DNA from: Ischnura elegans
Lineage: Eukaryota > Arthropoda > Insecta > Odonata > Coenagrionidae
NCBI RefSeq assembly: GCF_921293095.1
Contig: NC_060259.1
Span: forward strand, 43,691,812 to 43,755,811
Direction: 5' to 3'
Length of the DNA: 64,000 bases
The notes beneath the pieces are model-generated. The model did not search any database and was not told where the DNA came from. It worked only from the letters and a program-made list of their open reading frames with translations. Shown here one piece after another: positions 48,373 to 59,360 of the stretch. Numbering within the stretch: position 1 is the first letter of the stretch; each line of letters opens with the position of its first letter. A program made the position numbers and the translations under genes.

Positions 48373-50875
48373 CACTAGGAGGACGGGAGTTTCGCGCTAC
48401 CTAGAAGGACGAATAGGGGTCATTTGACCCCTAAAATGTATTTAGGAATAAAACGCCTAATATTTATCCAATGTTCAGTTTAATCGTATTAATAGTTGAA
48501 TCAGTTCATAAAACAAATTATTTAACATTATTAAATGTTATTTCCATCGTCAAAAGTTAATAACAATTATTATAAAGAATCATGAATTCAACCGTATTTA
48601 GTAGTCGATTGCAAATCTAATAATGAAAAACATACGCTCAATACAAAATTTGTGTTACATGTTTAAACAATAGGCGTACTGCGTTTACAAAATTTCAATT
48701 AAAATTTTTAAAACATTACTTTGTTGTAAAACTCAGACAGACAGTATTTTTTCAGCGCTGATTCCACAAAATATTTTTTTTGCAATGAATACGTACATTG
48801 GACGATTTATTCATCTACATTTTAATCTACACTCTAACACGCAAGCCGCTTTAAAACGTGTGGCAGGGGGTGTTAGGACACCAGCTGTTTGCACATGAAA
48901 AGGAATTTGGAAAATGCAAAGGAAATTGAGGCATTTCTTCTATTTGATGGTAATTGGCACCTTTTTCTTTTTTGTGCCCGTGGAGATATGGCTGTTGGAT
49001 TTGGAGACGTGTAAATAAATTGATGCATGATATTCATTATATCTACTTCCGCTTTGTTTTTATTATGAAATAGGATGGTCTCTGGTATTCTTTTATTCGT
49101 TTCAGAAATAGTGTCGTCTGAGATCATGCTGCTGAGTAAAAGTACATTATTGTTCTAGTTTGCCTGATTCTACGTAAGACTTTGGCCTAAGGTATTTTTG
49201 AACACTCGCTTTGAATGGATTACATGGCTATTTTAGGGGTCACGGATATTCGTGCGACACGCCTGTTTTTTCAGATTGTCCGTGCAAGAGAAGTTTTCCA
49301 TTTTTTTATGATTTTCTGCCAGCTGGATAAATAGAAAATAATTGTTACAAGTTACATTTATTCCTGGATTCTTGTATGCTACGGTCACCTTAGTAACTAT
49401 TTATTTACCCAACACTTGATTTGATGGCCATTCATCATCTTTGCCACAATATGGATATTCATTTAGGCTGTATTTTCATTTCACATCTGTCAAAACCCAG
49501 TACTCCAAATTTGTCTAGTTTATTTGGAATTTACATCATAAAAGGACAGCTGCATTTTGTTGGATAGAGCTGTGCATTTGCTGTTACGCCAAAGTTACCA
49601 TCGAATTCACTATCTTGGACTTCGTCACTTCCATCACACGCAGATGATGATGGATTGGTCAGAATGTCCTTGAACTGATGTTTACGATTCACTTCAAGAC
49701 TGATCTTCAATATTCCCTACAGCTATTCGAATCGCGACGATTCTCTTCTTATGATATATTTCTCGATTTCTTACTTTCTTCCTCAACTCGCTACTGATAT
49801 GCATGCGAAAAAATTAACAAATCAAAGCTCATCATGGTAGAATCTTCTCAAGTTGCATTGGAGGTATAAAGAGCTGGAGAGCATTAGAAATTCGTACAAA
49901 GGGACAAAAATTTCAAAAGCGCTATCGATAATTGCCGTTCGAAAGGCAGGGATTCAACCACCAACCGTATCCTGATTCGTATCTTCCAAGAACTTGCAGT
50001 AATGCTTTTCCTCCAGCCTACGTGCGGATTCCAAGGTATATTCCAAGGTAATATTTACAGTGGAATTTTACAGTCCACCCAATTCCTCCGCTCTCTCAAA
50101 AGGAGACAGAATTTTTCCCCAGGGCGCAGTGTGCAGTCAACCCGCCCCAAACCCCGACGGGGTCAGGCGGCACTAATGCTGGACACACGGCAAAGGGGCA
50201 AGGCTAAGTGATAGTGCCGTCAGGCCAGAAAAATGAAACAGTTATTCGTAAACTTGATGAGGCGATATTGAAAATAATGTCTCTAGGAGCTCTGAATCTT
50301 GGCCGACAGAAAACAGTCATGGGATACGTGACGATTTTCCGGTGTGGAATATACAATTATCATTGAACAATAAATAAAATAAAATTAAAATATCATAATT
50401 ACATGAATTTACGCCAATCAAGGTTTGAAAACGTTTTATTTCCCTTTGCTGCCCGAAAAAATCGAATGATTGAGCACAACAAGTCGCTATGCCTGGGTTT
50501 TTGAATACAGATAGGAGCCCTTGGGACGAAACTGGCATTGAACCGGGTACTTCCAGGTTCAAAATGAAGCAAATCATCTACCACACTAGCCTCTTGCTGA
50601 TTATATGATATATACATGGCACTAAAGTGCACACGGGCAAGAAAATAGCGCGAAAACCAGTTGTGGGTCAAATGACCCCTAGCCGTCCTTCTAGGTATAA
50701 CACGTGATAAAAATTTAAAACAAAACATTATTGTTGAATTTTTACTAATTTATCAAAATATAGACCAAAATGAACAAAGTCAAAAAGTTTCAAGATTTAA
50801 AAAAATATTTTAATAAGAGAAAAATAAATTTGAATTCTGAAAATGGGTCAAATGACCCATGCCGTCCTTCTAGTG
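48373..50875. mobile_element. piggyBac-like element nested in the hAT
   Basis: TTAA flanks both sides (48369-48372 and 50876-50879), the target of piggyBac. The ends CACTAGGAGGACGG and CCGTCCTTCTAGTG are inverted repeats with one mismatch. Subterminal palindromes lie at 48,416-48,431 (GGGGTCATTTGACCCC) and at 50,665-50,678 and 50,845-50,858 (GGGTCAAATGACCC). CTAGAAGGACG motifs occur twice near each end. The interior holds a decayed transposase on the minus strand. Confidence 0.9.
48873..49720 (-). pseudogene. piggyBac transposase, decayed
   Basis: Minus-strand pieces match PGBD4-type transposases in order. Near 49,560-49,480 is PNKLDKFGVLGFDRCEMKIQ, the equivalent of the PxKPxKFGIK block. 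Near 49,130-49,030 is MISDDTISETNKRIPETILF, then HNKNKAEVDIMN, the equivalent of the KPE...YN.TK.GVD..D motif that carries the last catalytic Asp. An acidic, serine-rich stretch at 49,700-49,600 (NPSSSACDGSDEVQDSEFDG) fits the N-terminal region. Many stops interrupt the frame. It is co-oriented with its element and cannot be functional. Confidence 0.75.
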
Positions 50876-51080
50876 TTAAATATAACTAGGCCTAGTTGTA
50901 GTTGAGTTAATCGAGTAAGTGATTGTTAGTGTTTTAGTGCTAGTGATTGTTCTGTGAATTAGTGAGTCATAATGGACTTTAGATTGCCTTAAAAAGTCAC
51001 TAAAAGAAACGAAATGTTAAAAAAATTAACCCCCAGGAGGAATGTGCCCCTCCCAGCATTTGGCTCACGAGCCGCCACTG

Positions 51081-51088
51081 GGAACAGG
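51081..51088. repeat. 8-bp target duplication, right (GGAACAGG)
   Basis: Exact match to 47,915-47,922. Confidence 0.9.
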
Positions 51089-51210
51089 TTAAGAAGGATG
51101 TTAAAGGAGAATAAATACGTGGGTGTGAAAAGAGTAGCACATAGGAGAACTGAGTGGAGAACTGCATCAAACCAATCTTAGGATTGTTGACTAGTGATGA
51201 TGATGAAGTT
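51089..51210 (+). pseudogene. LINE 3' end, right half
   Basis: Frames give VKKDVK, then KYVGVKRVAHRRTEWRTASN and QS.DC, followed by a GATGATGATGA-like tail. It is parallel to KDVKYKKYAPLKRLAERREE and ASSQSLDC at 16.6-16.7 kb. Together with 47,880-47,914 it is one LINE 3' end. Confidence 0.8.
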
Positions 51211-51654
51211 CAGCATGATATGATATAATACACTAAATTGAAACTTTAATTTTCGTATTGCTCAATCAAGAAGATGCTATATTTAGTGTCCCTTATTGGA
51301 GAATGATGAACATCGTCAACGGGAGAGTATGACCCTTCTTTCACCCCAATAGACGTTCACTACGCTTACCAACCGAGCTCAAATCGGTCTAAACTCACAC
51401 TGTTCTGTTAAGAGAAAACGAGCTGACTCGACGCGTTGCGCTCACCAGCATTGATTTAACATATCGATCTTCACCTATCGATTCTGCCGTCCTTCCGTTT
51501 GCCTTCCTACAGTACACCGCTTTATGGAGTGTAGTGAATCTAGTTTCTACACATGGAATTAGAGACGATAGCATAAATGTTTTATCATAATAGCGTGACA
51601 CTATTGGCGGTATGGAATTTGGAGGAGGCGACCGAAATCTGAGGTTATTTACGC
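51211..51654. other. no gene recognised
   Basis: Spacer between the LINE tail and the next SINE; nothing supportable. Confidence 0.45.
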
Positions 51655-51910
51655 CGTGGGGGAAGGATACGGAAGGAAGGGTGGAGAGAAACTCGGCGCC
51701 GGCATTAGCCTGCTCTTAACGAAAGGCGCCAAGGGGACCACGGCTCAACGTCCCTTCCGAAGGACGGAGTGTTGTCCTTGAAATATCCTCCACACAACAT
51801 TCAAGAAGGGATCGGGCACTCCCTGAAAATGTTCTGCCACCGCCAAGGTTTTAACCCGAGCCCGTGAGGTTGGAAGCCAACAAAATAGCCACCACACCAA
51901 CCCGATCCCT
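51655..51910 (-). repeat. tRNA-derived SINE, family A, copy 2
   Basis: On the minus strand: GGTTGGTGTGGTGGCTA (A-box region), GGTTAAAACCTTGG in the B-box position (plus about 51,843-51,856), then TTGAATGTTGTGTGGAGG, CTCCGTCCTTCGGAAGG, GACGTTGAGCCGTGG and a C-rich end. The order matches the copy at 12,600. The B box is more altered here. Confidence 0.75.
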
Positions 51911-53229
51911 CAGACACTGATAATGGCAAATTTAATCCAATATCGGCTGCCTGTCAATCGGAAGTAAACGGGAAAACCGGCCGAGATTATTTACCCTTTT
52001 AAGGCAATTTACTCGGTCAATTTCCATGTTAATATCTAAATGAAAGATTCTTTATCCGTTCGTCGGCGTAGCGTAGGATGAGAGCGCCTAAAGAAGTCAA
52101 GAGTGGCCATGCGGGGCTAGATGAAAGATGGGACTTTCTAATCCCAATCTCGGCCAATAAAGTCGAATTATCATTATTGGTGGGATATTATTGTTGCCAA
52201 CCATTTCAATTAAAATGATTGAATAGTACGTTTCTGATGTTCAAAGCTTCCTTTGAACATTTTTGCCTCATGTTTGAGCACTACAACCTGGCATGGACGA
52301 TTCCGCGCAAATATGTTGAAAAAATTGTGTTCGTCAGATGGCAAAGAAGAATCGCTAATTATAACTGAGCTGGGTTAGCTCGATGTGTTTACCACTCAGA
52401 CCAGACCTTGTCGGCCCGAGCCAAGATTTCATATTAGTTTCGAAAGTGAGCTTACTCGGCCCGCTCACGGATCGTTCTAGTAAGACCGCTGCGTTTCCAG
52501 CTTGGACCGGATCAGTCAATTTTATCACAGTTCGGTGCGTAAAAGTAGTGGTGAAGGAGAAAAATGCAATACAATTTAGAAGTTATGCATCAATTTTGTA
52601 ATTCTCTTTCTCCATCTGGATTGAACTTCATTAATTGTAGTTTATATCATTACAATTATCATGCTTTATTCACTCGATGTTGACGCCGAAATGAATAACT
52701 ACTGTCACTTTTTTTCCGGTTTGGACTGCAACGATAGCGCTTACCATCGTAAAATGGCAGGGCTGGGAACTACCGAGTTACGCGCATAAGGATATGCGTT
52801 CACACGACGGTTTTGGCGAACGCAAGCACGGACGCTTGTGGCGATCAATGTCGTAAGAATGGGGTAAAATCCTCTGGAGGACCTCGCCTGAACTACATTG
52901 ATAACTGTTGATACGCAAGAACTACAAGAAGTATGGGGAATACTCTGTAGAGGACTTCATGAGATAGGACTGGATTGCTGCTAGAGACACCTGCTACCGA
53001 AGACCAGCACCATTTGCCAGTGATATTTTCCATTAATCGATATCGAAGGGGTTGAAAAGCGAGGAAATTGAGAATGCGGATAGGGCATCGGAATCGGTGA
53101 CCGCTATCATTAAATCAAGTGCAACAATTCAAATTCATAATCTAGGTACGGCTCCTGCTGCATTACATATGCAGTATTATGAACCTAAATTCTTCTTCAT
53201 TCCTGCCTATTCGATTCAATAGGCAGAAT
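51911..53229. other. no gene recognised
   Basis: Contains the first of two direct repeats (52,790-52,808). Otherwise no motif I can support. Confidence 0.45.
52790..52808 (+). repeat. 19-bp direct repeat, copy 1
   Basis: GGATATGCGTTCACACGAC recurs exactly at 54,725-54,743. Its significance is unknown; it could mark two remnants of one element. Confidence 0.6.
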
Positions 53230-53824
53230 CAGGGGCGGTCTGGGGTGATTGTGAGCCCTCGGCTAGGTCTCATGATGGGGTCCATCTTAATAGGGAATAA
53301 GGGGGTCCTCCTCCGGAAATATTTAGGAAATTTCATGCCTGTAAACGGATTTTGACGCTATTTTGGCTCTTAAAAACTAGATAAAATTCAATTAAAAATA
53401 GAAATTTCGTCAGTAAATATACACTGAAAAGTGATATTTTAACAGTTTATAAAATTTAACTATTAATTATGGTTCTATTATATATTTAATGAATTTGCTC
53501 CTTTTAAACTGCACTGAAATCTAAAATACCTCGGAAATAACATTTTTGGAATTGAGTACCCTCTCAAAAAATCGTCAGGTTCTCTTTTATGTTCTGACAA
53601 CTTCATTTTTTCATATAATATTTTTTCAGAGTAATTTTTAAGTAAAGCATCTAATGAGTACGTAGAATTTGATAATTACAAAAAAAAACTTTGGTTCGAG
53701 TAATCTGAGTTTTTTTATAACGGCTTTCATATACGCTTCACAATATACGCGAGCGTTGAGGGGGGCCCCTTGGCTGGGGGCCCTCGGCGATTGCTTATCA
53801 GCCGACCTAGGGAGACCGCCCCTG
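53230..53824. mobile_element. hAT-like MITE, 595 bp
   Basis: Starts CAGGGGCGGTCT and ends AGACCGCCCCTG, perfect 12-bp inverted repeats. Both subterminal regions are G/C-rich with GCCCTCGGC. Flanking 8-mers (GGCAGAAT and TTAGTGCC) do not match, so the duplication is lost or the flanks were rearranged. Confidence 0.75.
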
Positions 53825-54405
53825 TTAGTGCCTATGTAATTTCGCGTTAGATTTGAAAGGCTGAGAAAAGGTGAAAATGATGAGGACGTTAAATGTGGAA
53901 ATAGAGGAAGGGAATATCAGGAAATTCAGTTGCATCGCTAACAGACTTCAGGGTGTTCGGCAGAGGAAATGCGGAGGAAATTACATGGGAAGAATAGGAT
54001 CTTCAGAATCCAGAAGGTTTGGGAAGGGGCTAGGCAATAATATAAAAGGCAGACGATTCGTCAATTGAACATGTACATAGCAGAAATAACAAGGAACTTC
54101 CCCATCATGATACTTCTGGAGGAGAGCATGTGTCTCCTAACTTTTCTGCCCGAGGGTCGTATTAACAATCAAACAGCAGTTTTTGGGCCGACTGCGACCT
54201 TTACCACTTGATGGTATGAATAATATTGATTGTGAACAGAAGTAGAATAGTGAACTGCGATTAAGGGTTTGCAAGGAAGTGGTCGGTTGGGAAATATAAC
54301 GCATTACTGCCCACGTCTGTATTTATTTGGCATAAATGTAACGCACATATAAGTTGCGTTTTAGGCGCAACTAATACTTAAGGGTGTGGGGTCTTGCATA
54401 CCCAC
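53825..54405. other. no gene recognised
   Basis: No coding or repeat motif supported here. Confidence 0.45.
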
Positions 54406-54637
54406 CAGGGTGAGTAGGAGTTGCGGGGGCTTTCCTCCAGAAAATTTTTAAGAATAATGGTTCAAAATGGCGAGTTTTACGGCTTTCTGAGGGATATTTG
54501 ATTAATACTAACAGTATATAACCCTAATTCTATAAGTAATACTGATCCAAATAAGTAAAATAGATTAAACTAAAAAATTTCTCTAAGCTCTTGGGGGGGG
54601 CATTATCCCCTAAAACCCCCCCTTCGCTGCGCCACTG
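54406..54637. mobile_element. hAT-like MITE, diverged
   Basis: The right end CGCTGCGCCACTG with an adjacent CCCCCCC run is typical for hAT MITEs. The left end CAGGGTGAGTAGGAGTTGCG pairs with it only partly. No 8-bp duplication is visible. Confidence 0.45.
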
Positions 54638-54724
54638 CACCTCTTGACACTCTCAAAGGGAAAACAGCGCAAAGGATAATACACTCACCTGCATACAATC
54701 CTCTCGGTGCAAACATTTTCACTG

Positions 54725-54743
54725 GGATATGCGTTCACACGAC
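54725..54743 (+). repeat. 19-bp direct repeat, copy 2
   Basis: Exact copy of 52,790-52,808. Confidence 0.6.
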
Positions 54744-55739
54744 ATTTTTGGTCTACTCACGTACATACATATATAACGGTAAATGTTGTGGAGTGGGATA
54801 TAAGTTGAACTCATTCGCAGTATACGGAAATCGATGTCGATATGCTGTCACCATACCTGCTTGGTTCCTTTGCCTAAAAATCCTGCCTCTATGGGTAACA
54901 TCCCTACCGAGCAACGCCGGGTGGCCTGATCGTGAGTTGATTATCTCCCCCAACGCTGCTTGGTAACCAAGGGAAGCAACGAAGCATCAGCAGAAGCCGG
55001 TGCACGATTGGGTCATACTCGTTTGATCCGTGATCCGCGTTGCGTTGTTTAAATACTTAAAGAATAAGCTACAACGACGCTTTTTATCCAGTTATTCTAC
55101 ATGCTTCTGAAGCATTCAATGTACGGTATTAAACCATGCCTAGATATCGGCAAGATACCAAGTATATAATTTTTCTGTGTCGCAAGCATAATAACATGGA
55201 ATATATAAAAATGTATACAGTCAGAAACGATGCCCGTTTCTCTTAGCTTTATCGCTCAGTTTGGTGGTATTTATTGATTTATATATGCAGCATGGGCGAA
55301 TGAAGACAACTCGCAGAAATTAAGAGGTTATAAACAGATAAGGATTCCATTACCGGTATTCATATGCAGTCATCAGTACAGCTGATGGTGATCGAAAGCA
55401 GTTTTATGCCTACAATCTAATTTTTATTTTGGAGAACAGATACTAAAGGAACGCGGCCATTCTCTCGACTAAACCCAAGGTTAATTAGTAATATTATGAT
55501 AAAATTGGTTAAAATGCCCGTGAAACCCATACTGTACATCATATTAAAAATGTTCCATCACCGTATCAAGAAGGTTATTTTTTCTTTCCCAAAGCCGCCA
55601 ACGATAAAGGAGGTCACATTTTATAATATCCTTATATGCTTGTTAATATTTCACCACAAGAATCAGGTTTTATTCTGAATTCTGTCTCTATAAAACCCCA
55701 GAAAAAGGATACTTTTCATTCCAAATTTTGCCAGCATAG
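54744..55739. other. no gene recognised
   Basis: Frames on both strands at 54,750-54,960 overlap each other and match no family. Confidence 0.45.
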
Positions 55740-56382
55740 AATAGGGTGGTTTCCTATTATTTTTTATTGCTGAAATCGAAAGATTATTACTCCTGGAGTG
55801 CGCATTTCACGCTCTTAGATTTTCGAATGACGATATCTATTTTTCGCGATTAAACGAAAAGTGAAACATTTCAAGCGCGCGAAAACGCAACGTCTAATTA
55901 GGAATGATGGGAAAAGTCCGTGTGACGTCATTCTGGTTCCCCCTGCTGCCTTGTGAGGTGACCTTGGGGCGAGGCATGAGCGCTAATACGACGCAGGCTG
56001 CTAGCAGGTAGCGCTTGGCTTAAATAAGGATTATTAGTACCTTATCAAACGAAGAAAACTTTTCGACCTTAGCCAGTTTTAATAGGTGATTATTAAGACA
56101 TGTCTCCCTGATCTCTGTGCCTCATGCATGCATTAGTAATCTCAGACAATGTAAAACTCCTATCTACTCGTATAGAAACTAGGTCCCTGTGACGTCACGT
56201 GGAGTGGAATCATATTGGCACCAATCTGGCCTTTTTCTAATGAGGTTAAAATTGACCGTTGCCATTCGTCTAAACTGGGATTTCTAAAACCAAATAATTT
56301 GTATATTATGAATACAGTAATGGTGGGTAAGGAATCTCAATCAATGCATTTCGTTTTCTTTGATGAAGGAAACTACCCTATT
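55740..56382. mobile_element. MITE-A copy 2
   Basis: Same ends as copy 1 (AATAGGGTGGTTTCC / GGAAACTACCCTATT), 643 bp. The 65-bp part missing in copy 1 is present. It contains TGACGTCACGTG at 56,190-56,201. Confidence 0.92.
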
Positions 56383-56498
56383 CACGATTAAAATATCCTT
56401 CAATGCGAATTGAACTAGTCTAAAATCTCATACCTACATTTACATAATACCCTGAGAGTCATCTCTAGGGTGTTTGGCAGGAGGCTTCATTCTAGAAT

Positions 56499-56759
56499 CA
56501 GTGGCGGATACATATGAGGGGATGCTTTGGGCCCCCCCCCCTTGCGGGGCCGCCCGTATTGCCAAACATTGCAGAACCACAATTGTAACTTTTTTAAAAT
56601 CAAAAGATGGCACTGTCTTGAATGGGTTCATAATCACGCCCATTAAAGCTTTCTTAAACTTTTCATTTGACATGATTGTTTTCATTACGATAAACGTAAA
56701 GGTAACTCAAGATATCTTTTGCGTCCCCCAATGAGTTTTTTTTTCTGCATCCGCTACTG
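56499..56759. mobile_element. hAT MITE, 261 bp
   Basis: The ends CAGTGGCGGATACA and TGCATCCGCTACTG are inverted repeats with two mismatches. Flanks TCTAGAAT (56491-56498) and TCGAGAAT (56760-56767) match at 7 of 8 bases. Poly-C follows the left end, as in related MITEs. Confidence 0.85.
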
Positions 56760-57083
56760 TCGAGAATTCGACAGTCCAGAACCTGAATCAGAATAAGGAG
56801 GTAGGTTTCATTATTGATATATTCAGTGAAGAATTCCCATTGAAAAGTTTAACTTCATTTTATGTTCCGCCAGTCTTGAGCCTCCGATAGGAAGACTGGC
56901 GTAGTTCGAAATTGCACCTTTTTAGCCTACCTGACATAAAATTAGGGTTCATTTTAGATAGACCAAGCTGAAATCCTCCATAAGATGGTGGGCGTCTTTC
57001 TAGATTCCCACAGTCCAGAATCTCCGATAGGTAGGTAGTCTTCATTTCGGATCTCGCCCGTCTGAATCCCCAATAAGAAGGTA

Positions 57084-57546
57084 CCCACATAGCATGTTAG
57101 CTTATGTCAAGCTTGATTTTTCCTTGCCATGTCAAGGTTGAATTTTTCAAGCCTGAGTCCAGCCTATGTCAAGCTGCCAAACTTGATTTTCCCTTGTCGT
57201 GTCAAGTTTGAAATATTTTCTGGTCAGAAAGCTCAGTCACTCACAAAACTCACTTACAACTCACCACTCATCTAAAACACTAACCCACTCACCTGTGGCT
57301 AGCAAGAGCACACAGTGTTATACCACCTTTTATTACCAGCTTGCATTGCTATGTGGGAAGGTGTCATACCCTTGATTCAGGCTTGTTTTTTCAAGCTTGC
57401 AACAACCTTGACTGGTGGAGACTAGTTAGCTTGATTCAAGCTTGAATCAAGCTAACAGGCTTGTTTTTTCCAGGTTGCTGCAAGCTTGCAGCCTTGATCA
57501 GTCAAGCTTGAATCAAGCTTGATTCCAGCTTGCATTGCTATCTGGG
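57084..57546. mobile_element. CAAGCTTGA-rich TIR element, 463 bp
   Basis: The ends CCCACATAGCA and TGCTATCTGGG are inverted repeats flanked by TA on both sides, which suits a Tc1/mariner-type MITE. The interior has about ten TCAAGCTTGA-like palindromes, densest at 57,385-57,530. An internal copy of the end sequence (TTGCATTGCTATGTGGGA) at 57,338-57,355 suggests a duplication or fusion of two elements. Confidence 0.7.
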
Positions 57547-57623
57547 TAGGAATTATACTAGATCTCGACTGTCTGGAAGCTCCGATGGAAAAGAAATATT
57601 TATCATTGATTCCACCTCTTTTG

Positions 57624-58290
57624 AATAGGGTGGTTTCCTATTATTTTTTTATTGCCTAAATCGAAAGATTATTACTCCCGGAGTACGCATTTCACGCTCT
57701 TAGATTTTCGAATGACTATATCTATTTTTCACGATTAAACGAAAAGCGAAAATATTCAAGCGCGCGAAAATGCGACGGCTAAGTAGGAATGCTGGGAAAA
57801 GTCCGCGTGACGTGTTTCTGATTCCAGCAGTCGGCGTGTGGGGTGACGTTGGGGCGAGGCTTAAGAGCTGATACGACGCAGGCTGCTAGCAGGTAGCTGA
57901 GTGCCCTGCTAGCAGGTAGCGCTTGGCTTAAATAAGGATTATTAATACCCTATCAAACGAAGGAAACTTTCCGAACTTAGGTAATTTTAACGGGTGATTA
58001 TTAAGAGATGTTTCCCTGATCTCGGTGCCTCATGCATGCATTGGTAATCTCAGACGATGTAAAACTCCTATCTACTCGTGTAGATTCTAGCTCCCTGTGA
58101 CGTCACGTGGAGTGGCATCGCATGGGCACCAATCAGGCATTTTTCTAATGAGGTTAAAATTGATCATTGCCATTCGTCTAAACTGGGATTTGTGAAACCA
58201 AATAATTTGCATATTATGAATACACTAATGGTGTGTAAGGAATCGCAATCAATGCATTTCGTTTTCTTTGATGAAGTAAACTACCCTATT
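57624..58290. mobile_element. MITE-A copy 3
   Basis: 667 bp with the family ends; the last one has TAAACTACCCTATT (one change). It contains the TGACGTCACGTG motif at 58,098-58,109 and a local duplication of GCTAGCAGGTAG near 57,884-57,920. It is inserted in the degenerate tandem repeat. Confidence 0.92.
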
Positions 58291-58961
58291 CCTGGAAAGA
58301 CGGAGGAAATTATCTTGAATGCGTGGGTTTACAATAGCTAGTCGGCAAGAAGGCTTTATTCTACAATCCCGGACTGTATAATACTCAACGACAAGTGAGG
58401 CATGATTCTCGATCCTCATGCCTGGAATTCCCAGTAAGAGTTGAGAATTCATAATATATAGCCATTGATTATCCGCCAGTCTGAATCCCTAATAAAAAGG
58501 GGTATCTCATTCGTTATTTATCTTTTTAAAATGCATGGTGAAAAGAGGGGCATTATTATAGACACAATTACCTTAGAATTACCAATTAGAAAGTATGTTT
58601 CATTCATAAATCTTACTCGCTGGATTTCCCAAAACGAAGGCCGGATGTGGTATTGATTCCGGCAGTATAAATTTACTGATAAGATGTGAAATATCTGTCT
58701 CAATTCAGGCAGATCAGGTCTTCCATTAAAATTTCTACTTAATTCTACAATCTCCAAAGAGAAGGTAGGCTTCACTCTAGATGCGTCAAGGCTAGAATTC
58801 CCGATGAAATACCTGACCTTTTTCTTCATTACGCCAGACATGAATGCTCTGCAGGAAATGAGACTTCAGTCTAGAATCCTCGTGTCATGAATCCCTGAAA
58901 AATATTAAGCATTTCTCCAAATTCTGCGTGTACCTATAGAATCCTCGGTAAGAAGTGGAAC

Positions 58962-59218
58962 CAAGGGCGGATCCAGGAGTTTTCTAAGGGGGGCACTAGG
59001 GTTTAACTGCCAAACGGTCTACTCATATTTGGGATAAAAAATACATGCAACAAATATTCTAAGAAATATAATCTTAATTTTAATGTAAAAGTAATTTATA
59101 TCTAAACATTAATAACTATTATTATAAAATATAAAATTTGCTAATATGTGTATTGAAAATCTCGTCTATTTTTTAAGCGTCTTGGCCCACCGTGCCCACC
59201 CCCCTAAATCCGCCTATC
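58962..59218. mobile_element. hAT-like MITE, about 257 bp
   Basis: Starts CAAGGGCGGATCCAGG with G-rich sequence after it; ends CCCCCCTAAATCCGCC. Inverted similarity covers GGCGGAT and the following G/C run. Flanks AGTGGAAC and TGTGAAAC match at 6 of 8 positions. The exact right border is uncertain by a few bases. Confidence 0.6.
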
Positions 59219-59360
59219 TGTGAAACTATTGTCATATTTCGGCCTTTGGTTTCCCCAATAGGATAGGGAAATTTCTACCTATAAGAGTACATCTATGTGT
59301 CTGGAACCCTGGATGAGAAGGGAAACTTCATTTTGGATTCCGCCATGGTCTTGGGAGGTC

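Larger units (their letters stand above)
47923..51080. mobile_element. hAT element with nested piggyBac-like insertion
   Basis: It begins CAGTGGCGGCT and ends AGCCGCCACTG, perfect 11-bp inverted repeats, between exact 8-bp duplications GGAACAGG. Of its 3158 bp, 2507 belong to the piggyBac-like insert and one TTAA, so the hAT itself was about 650 bp and non-autonomous. No hAT transposase motif was found in the two arms (47,923-48,368 and 50,880-51,080). Confidence 0.92.
56383..59360. repeat. degenerate tandem repeat (about 45-50 bp unit), interrupted by mobile elements
   Basis: Units of the form CTGGAATCCCCAATAAGAAGG.AGGCTTCATT.TAGA.TCCGCCAG recur at many places: 56,478, 56,775-56,815, 56,870, 56,925, 56,970, 57,010, 57,060, 57,565, 58,350, 58,425, 58,480, 58,580, 58,750, 58,800, 58,850 and 59,230-59,345. 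Spacing of neighbouring units is about 50 bp where undisturbed (57,010 to 57,060). Identity between units is modest. Four elements sit inside it. Confidence 0.6.

Noticed and set aside
57360..57530. CAAGCTTGA palindromes as a CRISPR-like or satellite array
   Set aside because: Spacing is irregular, and the stretch is bounded by TIRs with TA flanks, which fits a mobile element better.
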